Positions 1-8,186 are shown, counted from the first letter of the stretch. The stretch is DNA of 64,000 nucleotides from Alphaproteobacteria bacterium (GCA_020638555.1 JACKII010000001.1:930001-994000), one strand, 5' to 3'. A program made the numbers and translations. The notes: generated from the sequence alone by a model not told the origin.

Positions 1-293
1 TCGGCGACGCCTTCGGGCGTCTCGCTGAAACAATCCTCCAGGTCTGCGGCCAGCGGCAGGTCGGTTGCCGCGGCCAGCATGCGGCAATGCTCCAGCACTT
101 GCTCGCGACCGACCTGGCTGTCGCCCAGGCCGAGGCTCCAGGCCATGCCCGCTGACGTGGTGGCCAGAGCCTTGTAGCCCAGGCCGGCCAGCATCTTTGC
201 GCTGGTGACGTCCCAAGGGTTGGGAATGACGAAAATACCCTCCTGACGGTGCAGTCGTGCAAACAGATCGGCTTTGTCGACTTGGCTTCGCAT
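1..293 (-). CDS. Isocitrate lyase/PEP mutase family protein, N-terminal part (cut by window edge)
   Basis: Reading the minus strand from the ATG at 293 gives 97 codons open to the window edge. The N-terminus contains an IPNPWDVTSAKML segment followed by GYKALATTSAGMAWSLG and LPLAADLEDCF. This is the PNxWD...TSxG...ADxExG pattern of the PEP mutase/isocitrate lyase superfamily (oxaloacetate decarboxylase, 2-methylisocitrate lyase, carboxyphosphonoenolpyruvate mutase). Members act on 2- or 3-carboxy acids in the cytoplasm using Mg2+. The substrate cannot be assigned because the catalytic loop (KKCGH-like) lies outside the window. It is transcribed divergently from the dehydrogenase at 368, with only 74 bases between the two starts, so the promoters probably overlap. 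Confidence 0.8.
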   Translation of the reverse strand, partial: MRSQVDKADLFARLHRQEGIFVIPNPWDVTSAKMLAGLGYKALATTSAGMAWSLGLGDSQVGREQVLEHCRMLAAATDLPLAADLEDCFSETPEGVA

Positions 294-367
294 TTCGGGT
301 CCTTCCACGCTTGTCGAACCGGCGGCCGAACGCCATGATGCGCCCAATCCGAAGCCGGAGGAAGGCC

Positions 368-1462
368 ATGGGCGTCATCATCGCCGCCGACAAACTCGAA
401 GCGCTGATCGCGCGGATTTTCGAACACACCGACTGTGACAGCGTCGAGGCCAGGCGTATCGCGCATTACCTGCTGGACGCGAACCTGACCGGGCACGACA
501 GCCATGGCGTGCTGCGCACCAGCCGCTATGTCTCCTGGCTGGAGCAGGGTCTGTTCAAGGCGGGGCGCACCATCAAGGTGGTGAGCGAGAACCCGGCCAT
601 GGCCGTGCTGGACGGCGATTACGGCATGGGTCACACCGTCGCCGAACAGGCGGTGGATTTCGGGCTGGAGCGGGCGAAGGCGAACGGCTGCTATATCGTG
701 GCGCTGCGCAATGCCGGGCATGTGGGCCGCGTCGGCTCGTGGGCGATCAAGGCGGCGGAGGCGGGCTATGTCTCCGTTCATTTCGCCAATGCGCGCGGCT
801 CGGTCCTGGTGGCGCCCTATGGCGGCACCGAGCGGCGGTTTTCGACCGCGCCCTTCTGCGTGGGCGTGCCGCGCAAGGGCGAGCCGCCGGTGATCCTCGA
901 CTTCGCCACCTCCATCGTCGCCGAGGGCAAGGTGATGGTCGCGGCGAAGGGCGGCAAGCCCTTGCCGGAGGGCGCGCTGATCGATGAGCACGGCAACCGC
1001 ACCACCGACCCCGTGGCCCTCTATGGCACCGCGGGGCCGGATGCGCCGGTGGCCTTGCGCGACGGCAAGGGCGCGATCCGGGCCTTTGGCGACCACAAGG
1101 GGTCGGGCCTGGCGCTGATGTGCGAATTGCTGGGCGGCGCGCTCACCGGCAACGGCACCGCCGGCCCGCCGGGCAAGCCGTTCGCCAACGGCATGCTGTC
1201 GATCTATATCGACGCCGCCACGATCGACGACCAGGGTGGCTTTGCGGCGGAAGTGGCGGACTATGTGAATTTCGTCATGTCGGCCAAGCCTGCCGATCCC
1301 TCCAAACCGGTGCTGGTGCCGGGCGACCCGGAGCGCGCCACCAAGGCCGAGCGCCTCGCCAACGGCGTGCCGCTGGCCGACGACGCCTGGGCCAGCATCC
1401 AGGAAGCGGCGCGGCGCGTCGGCATCAACGATACGGACATCGCCGCCCTGAGCGGCCTGTAA
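368..1462 (+). CDS. Ldh_2 family malate/L-lactate/ureidoglycolate-type dehydrogenase
   Basis: A 364-residue cytoplasmic NAD(P)-dependent oxidoreductase of the Ldh_2 (malate/L-lactate dehydrogenase, YlbC/AllD/ComC-like) family. Visible hallmarks are the early DSHGVLRTSRY segment, which carries the family's catalytic His, then GYGMGHTVAEQAVDF, RNAGHVGRVGSWA, LDFATSIVAEGKV and GDHKGSGLALMCELLGG. The ATG at 368 is preferred over upstream in-frame starts because GGAGGA lies 6 bases before it and family homology begins there. It opens a tight co-directional set (MaoC-like, MBL-fold, two alpha/beta proteins), suggesting oxidation of a 2-hydroxy acid in a catabolic pathway. The exact substrate is not visible. 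Confidence 0.88.
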   Translation: MGVIIAADKLEALIARIFEHTDCDSVEARRIAHYLLDANLTGHDSHGVLRTSRYVSWLEQGLFKAGRTIKVVSENPAMAVLDGDYGMGHTVAEQAVDFGLERAKANGCYIVALRNAGHVGRVGSWAIKAAEAGYVSVHFANARGSVLVAPYGGTERRFSTAPFCVGVPRKGEPPVILDFATSIVAEGKVMVAAKGGKPLPEGALIDEHGNRTTDPVALYGTAGPDAPVALRDGKGAIRAFGDHKGSGLALMCELLGGALTGNGTAGPPGKPFANGMLSIYIDAATIDDQGGFAAEVADYVNFVMSAKPADPSKPVLVPGDPERATKAERLANGVPLADDAWASIQEAARRVGINDTDIAALSGL

Positions 1463-1496
1463 TCGTTCTTCTTTTCGAACCAAGGACCCCAGAGCC

Positions 1497-1949
1497 ATGG
1501 ATTATGTCGGCCTCGGCCTGCACTGGAACGACCTGGAAGTCGGCCAGAAATTCCGCACCATCAACCGCACGATCACCGAGGCGGATTTGGTGAACTTCAT
1601 CAATGCCACCGGCATGGTCGAGATGATTTTCACCGACAAGACCTTCGCCAATCAGGGCGCGATCAAGGGCGCGCGGCCGGTGCCCGGCGCGCTCTGCTAT
1701 TGCTTCGCCGAGGGGCTGCTGGTCCAGGCCACCATGCAGAACACCGGCCTGGCGATGCTGGAATGCGACCTGAAGGTGTTGGGGCCGACCAATGTCGGCG
1801 ACACCATCCATGTGGAGGTCGAGGTGTTGTCGCTGCGTCCGACCTCCAAGGGCAATCGCGGCATCGTCAAGACCCGCAACGACATCGTCAATCAAGAGGG
1901 CGTGACGGTCGCGACCTTCGAGGCGACCCGGATGATGGCCGGTCGCTGA
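1497..1949 (+). CDS. MaoC-like hot-dog fold protein lacking the hydratase catalytic pair
   Basis: A 150-residue single hot-dog domain of MaoC type. It runs DLEVGQKFRTINRTITEADLVNFI, then a central segment, then CDLKVLGPTNVGDTIHVEVEV, typical of the C-terminal sheet. In active (R)-specific enoyl-CoA hydratases the loop after the first helix reads roughly GDxNPxH. Here the same place is TGMVEMIF, so the Asp and His are missing. The fold assignment is good, but dehydratase activity is doubtful. It may bind an acyl-CoA without hydrating it, or use other residues. It follows the dehydrogenase by 34 bases, consistent with one transcript. Confidence 0.78.
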   Translation: MDYVGLGLHWNDLEVGQKFRTINRTITEADLVNFINATGMVEMIFTDKTFANQGAIKGARPVPGALCYCFAEGLLVQATMQNTGLAMLECDLKVLGPTNVGDTIHVEVEVLSLRPTSKGNRGIVKTRNDIVNQEGVTVATFEATRMMAGR

Positions 1950-2049
1950 CGGTCACGATTGCCGCCCCGAAACAGTGGCGCCGATTGGCAGGCGGTTTGC
2001 CGACAGTCCGCCAATCGGAACCCGCTTTCCACCAGAGGAAACCCCCACC

Positions 2050-2937
2050 ATGCCGCAGACTCCCACCCAGCAAATTCCCGGCGTCTATCATCGCAAGATC
2101 GGCGATATCGTCGTCACTGCCGTAACCGACGGCTTTCTCGACGGCCAGTTGAGCGTGTTGCACAATATCACCGAGGAACAGGGCCAGGCCCTGATCCGCG
2201 ACAATTTCGGGCCGGAGAAGGGGCGGCGCACCAGCGTCAACACCTTCCTGATTCAGAGCCAGGGGCGCTGCGCCATCGTCGATACCGGCTCCGGCACGTA
2301 TATGGGTCCGACGGCCGGCTGGCAGCGGAACATGCTGGAGATTGCCGGCATCAAGGCCAGCGAGATCGACACGATCATGCTGACCCACATGCATCCGGAC
2401 CATTCCGCGGGCCTGAGCGACCGGGAGACCTGGAAGCCGTTCTACGAGAATGCCGAACTGGTCTGCCACGAGAACGAACTGCCGCACTGGGAAGACGATG
2501 CGGCCATGGCCAAGGGCACGGATCGCGAGAAAATGCTCTATTTCCAATGCACGCGCGAGCAGGTGGGCCCCTATAAGGCGCGGATGCGGACGTTCGCGAA
2601 GGAACAGGAAGTGTTCCCGGGCGTGATCGCCATGCCGGCGAACGGCCACACGCCCGGCCACACCATCTATCAGGTCCAATCCGGCAACGAACAGTTGCTG
2701 ATCTGGGGCGATACCGTGCATGTGCCGGAGATCCAGGCGCCCCATCCCGAGGTCTGCATCGACTTCGACACCGACAAGGAAAAGGCGGCGGCCAGCCGCC
2801 GCCGCGTCTTCGATATGGTGGAGACCGACCGGTTGCTGATCGCCGGCATGCACCTGCATTTCCCGGCGTTCAGCCATTTGGTGAAGCAGGGCAGCGGCTA
2901 CCGCATCGTGCCCGAAACCTGGAAGTTCCAGATGTAA
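2050..2937 (+). CDS. MBL-fold metallo-hydrolase
   Basis: A 295-residue metallo-beta-lactamase-superfamily hydrolase. The zinc site is visible as THMHPDHSAGL (HxHxDH), followed by ANGHTPGHTIYQV (third His) and LIWGDTVHV (bridging Asp). The terminal His is probably in AGMHLHFPAFSHL. The ATG at 2050 is chosen because AGAGGAAA precedes it and the protein then starts as family members do; an in-frame start at 1975 lacks homology. No lipoprotein or Sec signal is seen, so it is probably cytoplasmic. In this operon it may open a lactone, ester or thioester. It is 12 bases upstream of the first alpha/beta protein. Confidence 0.87.
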   Translation: MPQTPTQQIPGVYHRKIGDIVVTAVTDGFLDGQLSVLHNITEEQGQALIRDNFGPEKGRRTSVNTFLIQSQGRCAIVDTGSGTYMGPTAGWQRNMLEIAGIKASEIDTIMLTHMHPDHSAGLSDRETWKPFYENAELVCHENELPHWEDDAAMAKGTDREKMLYFQCTREQVGPYKARMRTFAKEQEVFPGVIAMPANGHTPGHTIYQVQSGNEQLLIWGDTVHVPEIQAPHPEVCIDFDTDKEKAAASRRRVFDMVETDRLLIAGMHLHFPAFSHLVKQGSGYRIVPETWKFQM

Positions 2938-2949
2938 GGGGGGCGCTCC

Positions 2950-3735
2950 ATGCCTTGGATCGAAGCGAACGGCGTTACCCTTCACTACAGCCTGGACGGG
3001 CCGGAGACCGGCCGGCCGCTGGTGCTGGTGCACGAGCTGGGCGGCACCAGCCACAGTTGGCAGCCCCTGATCCCGCGCGTCACGGCGGCGGGGCACAAGG
3101 TGCTGCGTTGGGATTGGCGTGGCTCGGGCCTGTCGGAGAAAATCCGCGGGGATTTCTCCATCGACGACATGTGCGCCGATCTGGCCGCGCTGATGGAGGC
3201 GGTGGGCTTCGGCCAGCCTGCGGACATGGTCGGCACGGCGCTGGGCGGCGGCGTCGCCATTGCCTTCGCCGCGCGCTATCCGGCCAGGGTCCGGAAGCTG
3301 GTCGTCTCCAGCCCCGCGACGGGCAGCCCCGGCGGCAATGAGCGGATCATGACCCGCGCGGCCGGGGTGAAGAAAGACGGCATGCGGCCGTTCGCCGATC
3401 CGAGCCTGGCGCTCTCCTACCCCGAGAAATACCGCACAGACCCAGCGGCATTCGCCGAATACCGCAACCGCTGGATTTGCAACGATCCGGACAGCTTTGC
3501 CGCCCACAATCTGATGCTGGGGGCCATGGACGAGTCGGTGAACTTCGGCAAGCTGGCCTGCAAGGCGTTGGTGCTTTCCGGTTCCGACGATCCGCTGCGC
3601 ACCCCGGCCGCGGTGAAGGAGATCGCCGACGCCATTCCCGGCGCCGATTACCGGGAATTGCAGGCCGGCCATTTCCTGCCGGTCTATGCACCGGACCTGT
3701 GGGCCGAAACCGTGCTGCCCTGGCTGGCGGCGTGA
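2950..3735 (+). CDS. Alpha/beta hydrolase fold protein (PcaD-like), nucleophile Ser replaced by Ala
   Basis: A 261-residue alpha/beta hydrolase with the 3-oxoadipate enol-lactonase type layout: VLVHELGGTSHSW (oxyanion strand), WDWRGSGLSE, nucleophile-elbow strand, LSGSDDPLRTP (acid Asp) and QAGHFLPVYAPD (His). The elbow, which should read GxSxGG, is G95-T-A97-L-G-G. The codon at 3238-3240 is GCG, so the catalytic Ser is Ala. Asp and His are retained. Family membership is clear, but ordinary serine hydrolysis is not expected. Together with the next gene it forms a tandem paralogous pair sharing this substitution. The start at 2950 is supported by GGGGGG 6-7 bases upstream. Confidence 0.86.
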   Translation: MPWIEANGVTLHYSLDGPETGRPLVLVHELGGTSHSWQPLIPRVTAAGHKVLRWDWRGSGLSEKIRGDFSIDDMCADLAALMEAVGFGQPADMVGTALGGGVAIAFAARYPARVRKLVVSSPATGSPGGNERIMTRAAGVKKDGMRPFADPSLALSYPEKYRTDPAAFAEYRNRWICNDPDSFAAHNLMLGAMDESVNFGKLACKALVLSGSDDPLRTPAAVKEIADAIPGADYRELQAGHFLPVYAPDLWAETVLPWLAA

Positions 3736-3747
3736 GGAGACCGGGTC

Positions 3748-4551
3748 ATGGCCTTGATCGAAGCGAACGGCATCGTCCAGGAATACGAGCTGACCGGGCC
3801 GGCCGGCGGCGCGCCGCTGGTGCTGATTCACGAATTGGGCGGCTCCCTGCAAAGCTGGGACCGCTGCATGCCGGCATTGGCCGCCGCCGGCCGCCGCGTG
3901 CTGCGCTACAACTGGCGGGGCACCGGGGCGTCGGAGAAGATCAGGGGGGAGCTGGATGTCGCGACGCTGTGCGACGACCTCGCGGCGCTGATCATCGCCG
4001 TCGGGCTTGCGCAACCGGCGGATGTGGCGGGCACGGCCCTCGGCGGTGGCGTCGCGCTGGCGTTCGCGGCGCGCCACCCGGCCAAGGTGCGCAGGGTCGC
4101 GGTCTCCAGCCCGGCGATCGGGGGGAGTGACGGGCTGAAAGACATGCTCCGGTCCCGCGCGGACCTGGTGGAAGTCCAGGGCATGCGCGGCCAGGTCGAT
4201 ACGAGCCTCGACCGCTCCTATTTGCCCAAATACCGCAGCGACCGGGAAGCCTTTGTCGCCTATCGCAACCGATGGATCGCCAACGATCCGGTGAGCTATG
4301 CCAGCCACAACCGCATGCTGGCGGCCATGGACGAAACCGCGCATCTTGCGCGCATTGCCGGCCCGGTGCTGGTGATTGGGGGCAGCGACGACGCCTTGCT
4401 GACGCCCACCGCCATGCGGGCCATCGCGGACGCCCTCCCCGTCGCGGAATTCCGCGAGTTGCCGACGGGCCATTTTCTGCCGGTCAACACCCCGGATTTG
4501 TGGGGGAGCGAAGTGTTGCCCTGGTTGGGCGAGGGGCGGTTCGGGTCCTAG
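3748..4551 (+). CDS. Alpha/beta hydrolase fold protein, paralog of the upstream gene, also Ser-less
   Basis: A 267-residue paralog of the preceding gene, collinear along its length: LIEANGI, LVLIHELGGSLQSW, YNWRGTGASEKIRGE, GTALGGGVALAFAARHP, IGGSDDALLTP and PTGHFLPVNTPD. The nucleophile position is again Ala (codon GCC, 4036-4038) in the same GTALGGG context. Conservation in both copies, despite substantial divergence elsewhere, suggests that the Ser-less site is functional and not a decayed one. The two proteins may form a heterodimer or act on related substrates. It ends the gene block; about 310 bases without a convincing gene follow. Confidence 0.86.
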   Translation: MALIEANGIVQEYELTGPAGGAPLVLIHELGGSLQSWDRCMPALAAAGRRVLRYNWRGTGASEKIRGELDVATLCDDLAALIIAVGLAQPADVAGTALGGGVALAFAARHPAKVRRVAVSSPAIGGSDGLKDMLRSRADLVEVQGMRGQVDTSLDRSYLPKYRSDREAFVAYRNRWIANDPVSYASHNRMLAAMDETAHLARIAGPVLVIGGSDDALLTPTAMRAIADALPVAEFRELPTGHFLPVNTPDLWGSEVLPWLGEGRFGS

Positions 4552-4861
4552 TCTGCGCCGCTGCCGTTGCCGGTAATCCAAGCGCGCCTACATTGGCGAC
4601 GGCATAGGTGGAGTTCTCCCGTTGGTGCCCCTCTATTCTTACCCGGAGAGGGGAGGAACTTGGCGTTTGAAGGAACAGTCAAAAAAGTTGTAGAATGAGG
4701 TGTCTGCGCATTCGGGTAACTGTCCCGTTTAAGCTGGGAATGTGCATGAGCAATGGTCTGTTGAGCCGGTTCAGTCCTCTGGCGACACTTCGACCCTGGC
4801 ACCGCACATCCAAGAATGCGCGCTTGATTTGTTCGGTGGTAGCGGGCAATTGTTGGTATGA
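4552..4861. other. Intergenic region with a short hairpin
   Basis: About 310 bases between the alpha/beta hydrolase block and the FNR-type gene. Only short open frames without recognisable homology are present. A hairpin of CCCCTCT (4628-4634) and AGAGGGG (4647-4653) could be a weak transcription end, but no T-tract follows it. No clear sigma70 promoter or FNR box (TTGAT-N4-ATCAA) was found; a lone TTGAT half-site lies near 4824. Confidence 0.35.
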
Positions 4862-5656
4862 ATGGCTGAGTCCATAAGGGATCGAGCGTCGATGAACATA
4901 TGGCGGCATACCGCGGGCCGGGAAAGTTTGTACCGTCCATCGATTCGCTCTGCGGCGCGAATGCCGGATTGTGCGCACTGCCCGGTTCGCGACCACAGCC
5001 TCTGTGCGGGCATGGAGGCGGGCCAGCTGATCCGCGTGGCCGAGAAGACCGATCAGCTGGAAGCGACGCCGGGGCAGGCCCTGTTCTTTGAAGGCGATCC
5101 CGCGCGCCATTTCTTTACCATTCGCCGGGGGGTGGTGCGGGTTGTCCGAAGCTTCCCGGATGGCCGCCGCAGTGTTGTCGGATTTCTGCACGATGGCGAT
5201 TTCTTCGGCGGCGGTTTCGGCCAATCGGCCTATCCCGCTACGGCCGAAGCCGTAACCGATCTGGAATATTGCCGGATCACCGTGCGGGACCTGGAAGAAC
5301 TCGCCCAGGAGTTCCCGGCCCTGCACCGGCAGGTCGCCTCCATGGCGTCGGACCGGCTGCATGCCGCCAACGACCATATCGTCCTCTTGTCGCGCAAAAC
5401 CGCGATCGAGAAAGTGGCGGCGTTTCTTCTGGCGTCCGCGGAATGGGTTGGCGACAAGGGCCAGTTCGACCTGCCCATGGCGAGAAGCGATATTGCCGAC
5501 TATCTCGGCCTGACGATCGAGACGGTGAGCCGGACGATGACCCGTTTGATCGACAACCAGGTGATCGCGCTGCCGACGCCGCAGCGGGTGCGGGTTCTGG
5601 ACTGGTCCGAGCTCAACACCTTGGCCAAGCCAGAGGCGGATCACACCGATCGATGA
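4862..5656 (+). CDS. fnrL: FNR/FnrL-type Crp-family transcription regulator
   Basis: A 264-residue Crp/Fnr-family regulator. Near the N-terminus DCAHCPVRDHSLC provides Cys37, Cys40 and Cys48 (CxxCx7C), and a further Cys lies in the LEYCRIT strand. Four cysteines in these places are the ligand set of oxygen-labile 4Fe-4S FNR proteins such as rhodobacterial FnrL. A cyclic-nucleotide-binding-type barrel follows, then a winged helix with IETVSRTMTRL, carrying the E-x-x-S-R residues that read TTGAT half-sites. It probably switches genes for low-oxygen life. The start may be 4862 or the internal ATG at 4892; neither has a strong ribosome site. The symbol is given by analogy. Confidence 0.82.
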   Translation: MAESIRDRASMNIWRHTAGRESLYRPSIRSAARMPDCAHCPVRDHSLCAGMEAGQLIRVAEKTDQLEATPGQALFFEGDPARHFFTIRRGVVRVVRSFPDGRRSVVGFLHDGDFFGGGFGQSAYPATAEAVTDLEYCRITVRDLEELAQEFPALHRQVASMASDRLHAANDHIVLLSRKTAIEKVAAFLLASAEWVGDKGQFDLPMARSDIADYLGLTIETVSRTMTRLIDNQVIALPTPQRVRVLDWSELNTLAKPEADHTDR

Positions 5657-5768
5657 TTTTCGCCTGACGCTTCGCAATGGCGCATGTCAGCCCCTGCCGT
5701 GAGGCGGTTTGGCGTTCGGAATCGGGATAGGGATATTGTATGGCATTGATTAACGCCGCCTATCCGGA

Positions 5769-5788
5769 GGGACTTTTGTAAGAGTCCC
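5769..5788 (+). promoter_or_regulatory. Hairpin just upstream of lptG
   Basis: GGGACT (5769-5774) pairs with AGTCCC (5783-5788) over an 8-base loop, ending 11 bases before the lptG start and next to its GGGAAAA ribosome-site region. It could tune translation or be incidental. No T-tract follows. Confidence 0.25.
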
Positions 5789-5799
5789 AGGGAAAAATA

Positions 5800-6888
5800 A
5801 TGTCGAAGACGCTGTTTCTTTATATTTCACGTAGAATTCTGGTGTGGTTTTTCGGGTTTCTCGCCGTTGCAGCGATGGTTGTGCTGTTGCTGGAGGTGCT
5901 GGAGTTGGTGCGGCGCGCGGCATCTCGCGCGGACGTGGGCCTGGGCACGATCGTACAAATGGCATTGCTGCACCTGCCGCACATCATCGATATTGCCCTG
6001 CCGTTTGCGATGCTGTTCGCGGCCCTGGCGGCGTTGTCGCAACTGTCGCGGCATCACGAACTGGCCGTTGCAAGAGCGGCCGGATTGTCGATCTGGCAGT
6101 TGTTGTTGCCGGGATTGGCGGTGGCATTCTTGATCGGAGTGTTGAAGGTCGTTGCGTTTAATCCTTTGGTCGCCGTGTCGCTGACCATGTTCGAGGATTT
6201 CGAGGCGGTCTATTTCGACAAGAAATCCAGCAACACCGTATTTCAGGAGTCCGGATTGTGGTTGAAGGATTATTCGGAACGGTACAATTTTATCGTTCAT
6301 GCGAACAAGCTGGTGCCCGGAAGCCGGTATCTTGAGGAAGTCACCGTCTTTGAGATGTCGGACGACGGCAAGTTCGAGAAGAGAATCGATGCGGCGCGGG
6401 GCGTATTGAAAAACGGGGTCTGGGCGTTTGACGATGTGAGCACCGTCGGTCCGGCCCAGGCTGCGGTCCAACAGCCCCATCTTGAATTGCCGACCCGGCT
6501 GACATGGCTCAAGCTCGAGGACAGTTTCGCGTCGCCGGCCAGCATGCCGGTTTGGCGTTTACCGGCGTTCATACGGCTGCTAGAAGACGCGGGCTTCTCT
6601 GCGGCGGCCCACAGGGTCCAGCTGCACATCGCATTGGCGGCTCCGATGGCGATGGTCTCGATGGTCTTGATCGCCGCGGGTTTCGCCATCCGGCCGCCTC
6701 GTCGGGGCGGCGTGCTTCTGCTGATGACGATGGCTGCCATTGCCGGCTTGGGTTTCCACTTGCTGACGCAAGTGTTCTTTCGCCTTGGATTATCCGGGCA
6801 GTTGCCAGCGGCTCTTTCTGCCTGGGCTCCGGTCGCATTCGTTACAATGTTGGGTGCCGCTTGGCTTTTGTATACCGAGGACGGATGA
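5800..6888 (+). CDS. lptG: LPS export ABC transporter permease LptG
   Basis: A 362-residue inner-membrane permease of the LptF/LptG (YjgP/YjgQ) family. It has two N-terminal membrane helices (LYISRRILVWFFGFLAVAAM and a segment after residue 55), the conserved SRHHELAVARAAGLSIWQL coupling region for the LptB ATPase, a periplasmic beta-jellyroll around residues 130-250, and four C-terminal helices. With LptB and LptF it extracts lipopolysaccharide and passes it to LptC/A. The stop overlaps the surA start (ATGA, 6885-6888). In alphaproteobacteria lptF normally precedes and lptD follows it; neither is here. Confidence 0.9.
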   Translation: MSKTLFLYISRRILVWFFGFLAVAAMVVLLLEVLELVRRAASRADVGLGTIVQMALLHLPHIIDIALPFAMLFAALAALSQLSRHHELAVARAAGLSIWQLLLPGLAVAFLIGVLKVVAFNPLVAVSLTMFEDFEAVYFDKKSSNTVFQESGLWLKDYSERYNFIVHANKLVPGSRYLEEVTVFEMSDDGKFEKRIDAARGVLKNGVWAFDDVSTVGPAQAAVQQPHLELPTRLTWLKLEDSFASPASMPVWRLPAFIRLLEDAGFSAAAHRVQLHIALAAPMAMVSMVLIAAGFAIRPPRRGGVLLLMTMAAIAGLGFHLLTQVFFRLGLSGQLPAALSAWAPVAFVTMLGAAWLLYTEDG

Positions 6889-8186
6889 TGAATTGTTTTT
6901 CTGAAGCCAAAAAGACGAGACCAATTATTGGGATTGTTGGTATAGTTTCTGTGCTTGTGCCGCTGCTTTTCCTTGTGCAGACCGGCATGGCCCAGGCGTC
7001 GGCTTCCAACAAGATTGTCCGCATCGTCAATGACTACCCGATCTCGGAATACGACGTCGATGCCCGGCTGCGCATGGTGATTGCCACCGCCGGCCGGCCG
7101 ACGAGCGAGTCCGCCCTGCAACGGATCCGGTCCCAGGTGCTGGAGGGGCTGACGGACGAGCGGATTCAGTTGCAGGAGGCAAGCCGCCTGGGATTGACGG
7201 TCGATAACGAGGAAATTCAGTCGGCCATCGCCACGATCGAGAAATCCAACGGCATGGCGCAGGGCGCGCTGCTGAAGACGCTGACCGCCCGAGGGATCGA
7301 TGCGGCGACATTGATCTCGCAAATCCGGGCGACCCTCGCCTGGCGGAAGGTGGTGCGGCAGCGATTGAGCGGCAGGGTCGCGATCAGCGACGAGGACATC
7401 GATGCCTATCTTGCCGATTTGGGACAAAGGCAGACCGAGGAATTTCTGCTGGCGGAGATCTTCATTTCCGCGCAGACGGTGCAGGACCTGCCCGCCGCGA
7501 AGGCCGTGATCGAGGATATCCGGGACCAGATCCGAAAGGGCAATTCGTTTCAAACCCTGGCCCGGCAGTTCAGCCAGGCGCCCACCGCGGCCGGCGGCGG
7601 GGATATGGGCTGGGTGGATGTCGATCAACTCGACCCGCGTTTGGCGGCCGCCCTGCGGGCGATGCCGGTCGGGCAGGTGTCGCCGCCGGTCGAGGTCGAC
7701 GATGGCTATTACCTTCTGGCACTGCGCGATCGGCGCGAGTTCGGCAAGGAAGGGCGCCAGGAGACCCTGTACAACTTGCAGCGCTATTATGCGCCCTTCG
7801 CCCAGAACGCCAGCAACGCCGTGAAGCGGCAGATCGTGCAACGGGCGGAGCGGGCGCGGGCGGAAATTTCCGGTTGCACCGACGTGGCCGCGGTGGCGAA
7901 AAAATACGGAGCGCAGTCGACCGACCTGGGCGCCATCCGCCTTGGCGAGTTGCCGGGGCCCTTGCGCCCGTTCATCGAGAAACTCGGCGACAGCGGCAAG
8001 ACCAAGGCCCTGACCCTTATTGACGGCGTCTTGATCATGGTGCTGTGCAACAAGGAGGTGAAGTCGATCGGACTTCCGGATCGCGACCAGGTTCGGGCGA
8101 CCTTGTTGAACCGGCGGTCCGATCTTGAGGCGCGGCGATACCTGCGTGACTTGCGTCAGAATGCGCTGATCGAAATCCCGCAATAA
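6885..8186 (+). CDS. surA: Periplasmic chaperone/peptidyl-prolyl isomerase SurA
   Basis: A 433-residue secreted protein with an N-terminal hydrophobic segment ending near MAQASA (Sec signal). A SurA N-terminal domain follows (NDYPISEYDVDARLRMVIA), then one parvulin-type rotamase domain seen from EEFLLAEIFISAQTV through FSQAPTAAGGGDMGWVDVDQL to VSPPVEVDDGYYLLALRD. It assists folding of outer-membrane beta-barrels. The start at 6885 (a second ATG follows at 6888) overlaps the lptG stop, indicating translational coupling. Next to the usual lptD-surA pairing, the absence of lptD is notable. Confidence 0.88.
   Translation: MMNCFSEAKKTRPIIGIVGIVSVLVPLLFLVQTGMAQASASNKIVRIVNDYPISEYDVDARLRMVIATAGRPTSESALQRIRSQVLEGLTDERIQLQEASRLGLTVDNEEIQSAIATIEKSNGMAQGALLKTLTARGIDAATLISQIRATLAWRKVVRQRLSGRVAISDEDIDAYLADLGQRQTEEFLLAEIFISAQTVQDLPAAKAVIEDIRDQIRKGNSFQTLARQFSQAPTAAGGGDMGWVDVDQLDPRLAAALRAMPVGQVSPPVEVDDGYYLLALRDRREFGKEGRQETLYNLQRYYAPFAQNASNAVKRQIVQRAERARAEISGCTDVAAVAKKYGAQSTDLGAIRLGELPGPLRPFIEKLGDSGKTKALTLIDGVLIMVLCNKEVKSIGLPDRDQVRATLLNRRSDLEARRYLRDLRQNALIEIPQ

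Noticed and set aside
1888..4581. An 897-codon minus-strand frame opposite the MBL and alpha/beta genes
   Set aside because: Arg/Gly/His-rich shadow of real genes that have clear motifs on the plus strand.
4695..4877. 60-codon frame between the hydrolases and the FNR-type gene
   Set aside because: No homology, no ribosome site, and it overlaps the likely promoter region of the regulator.
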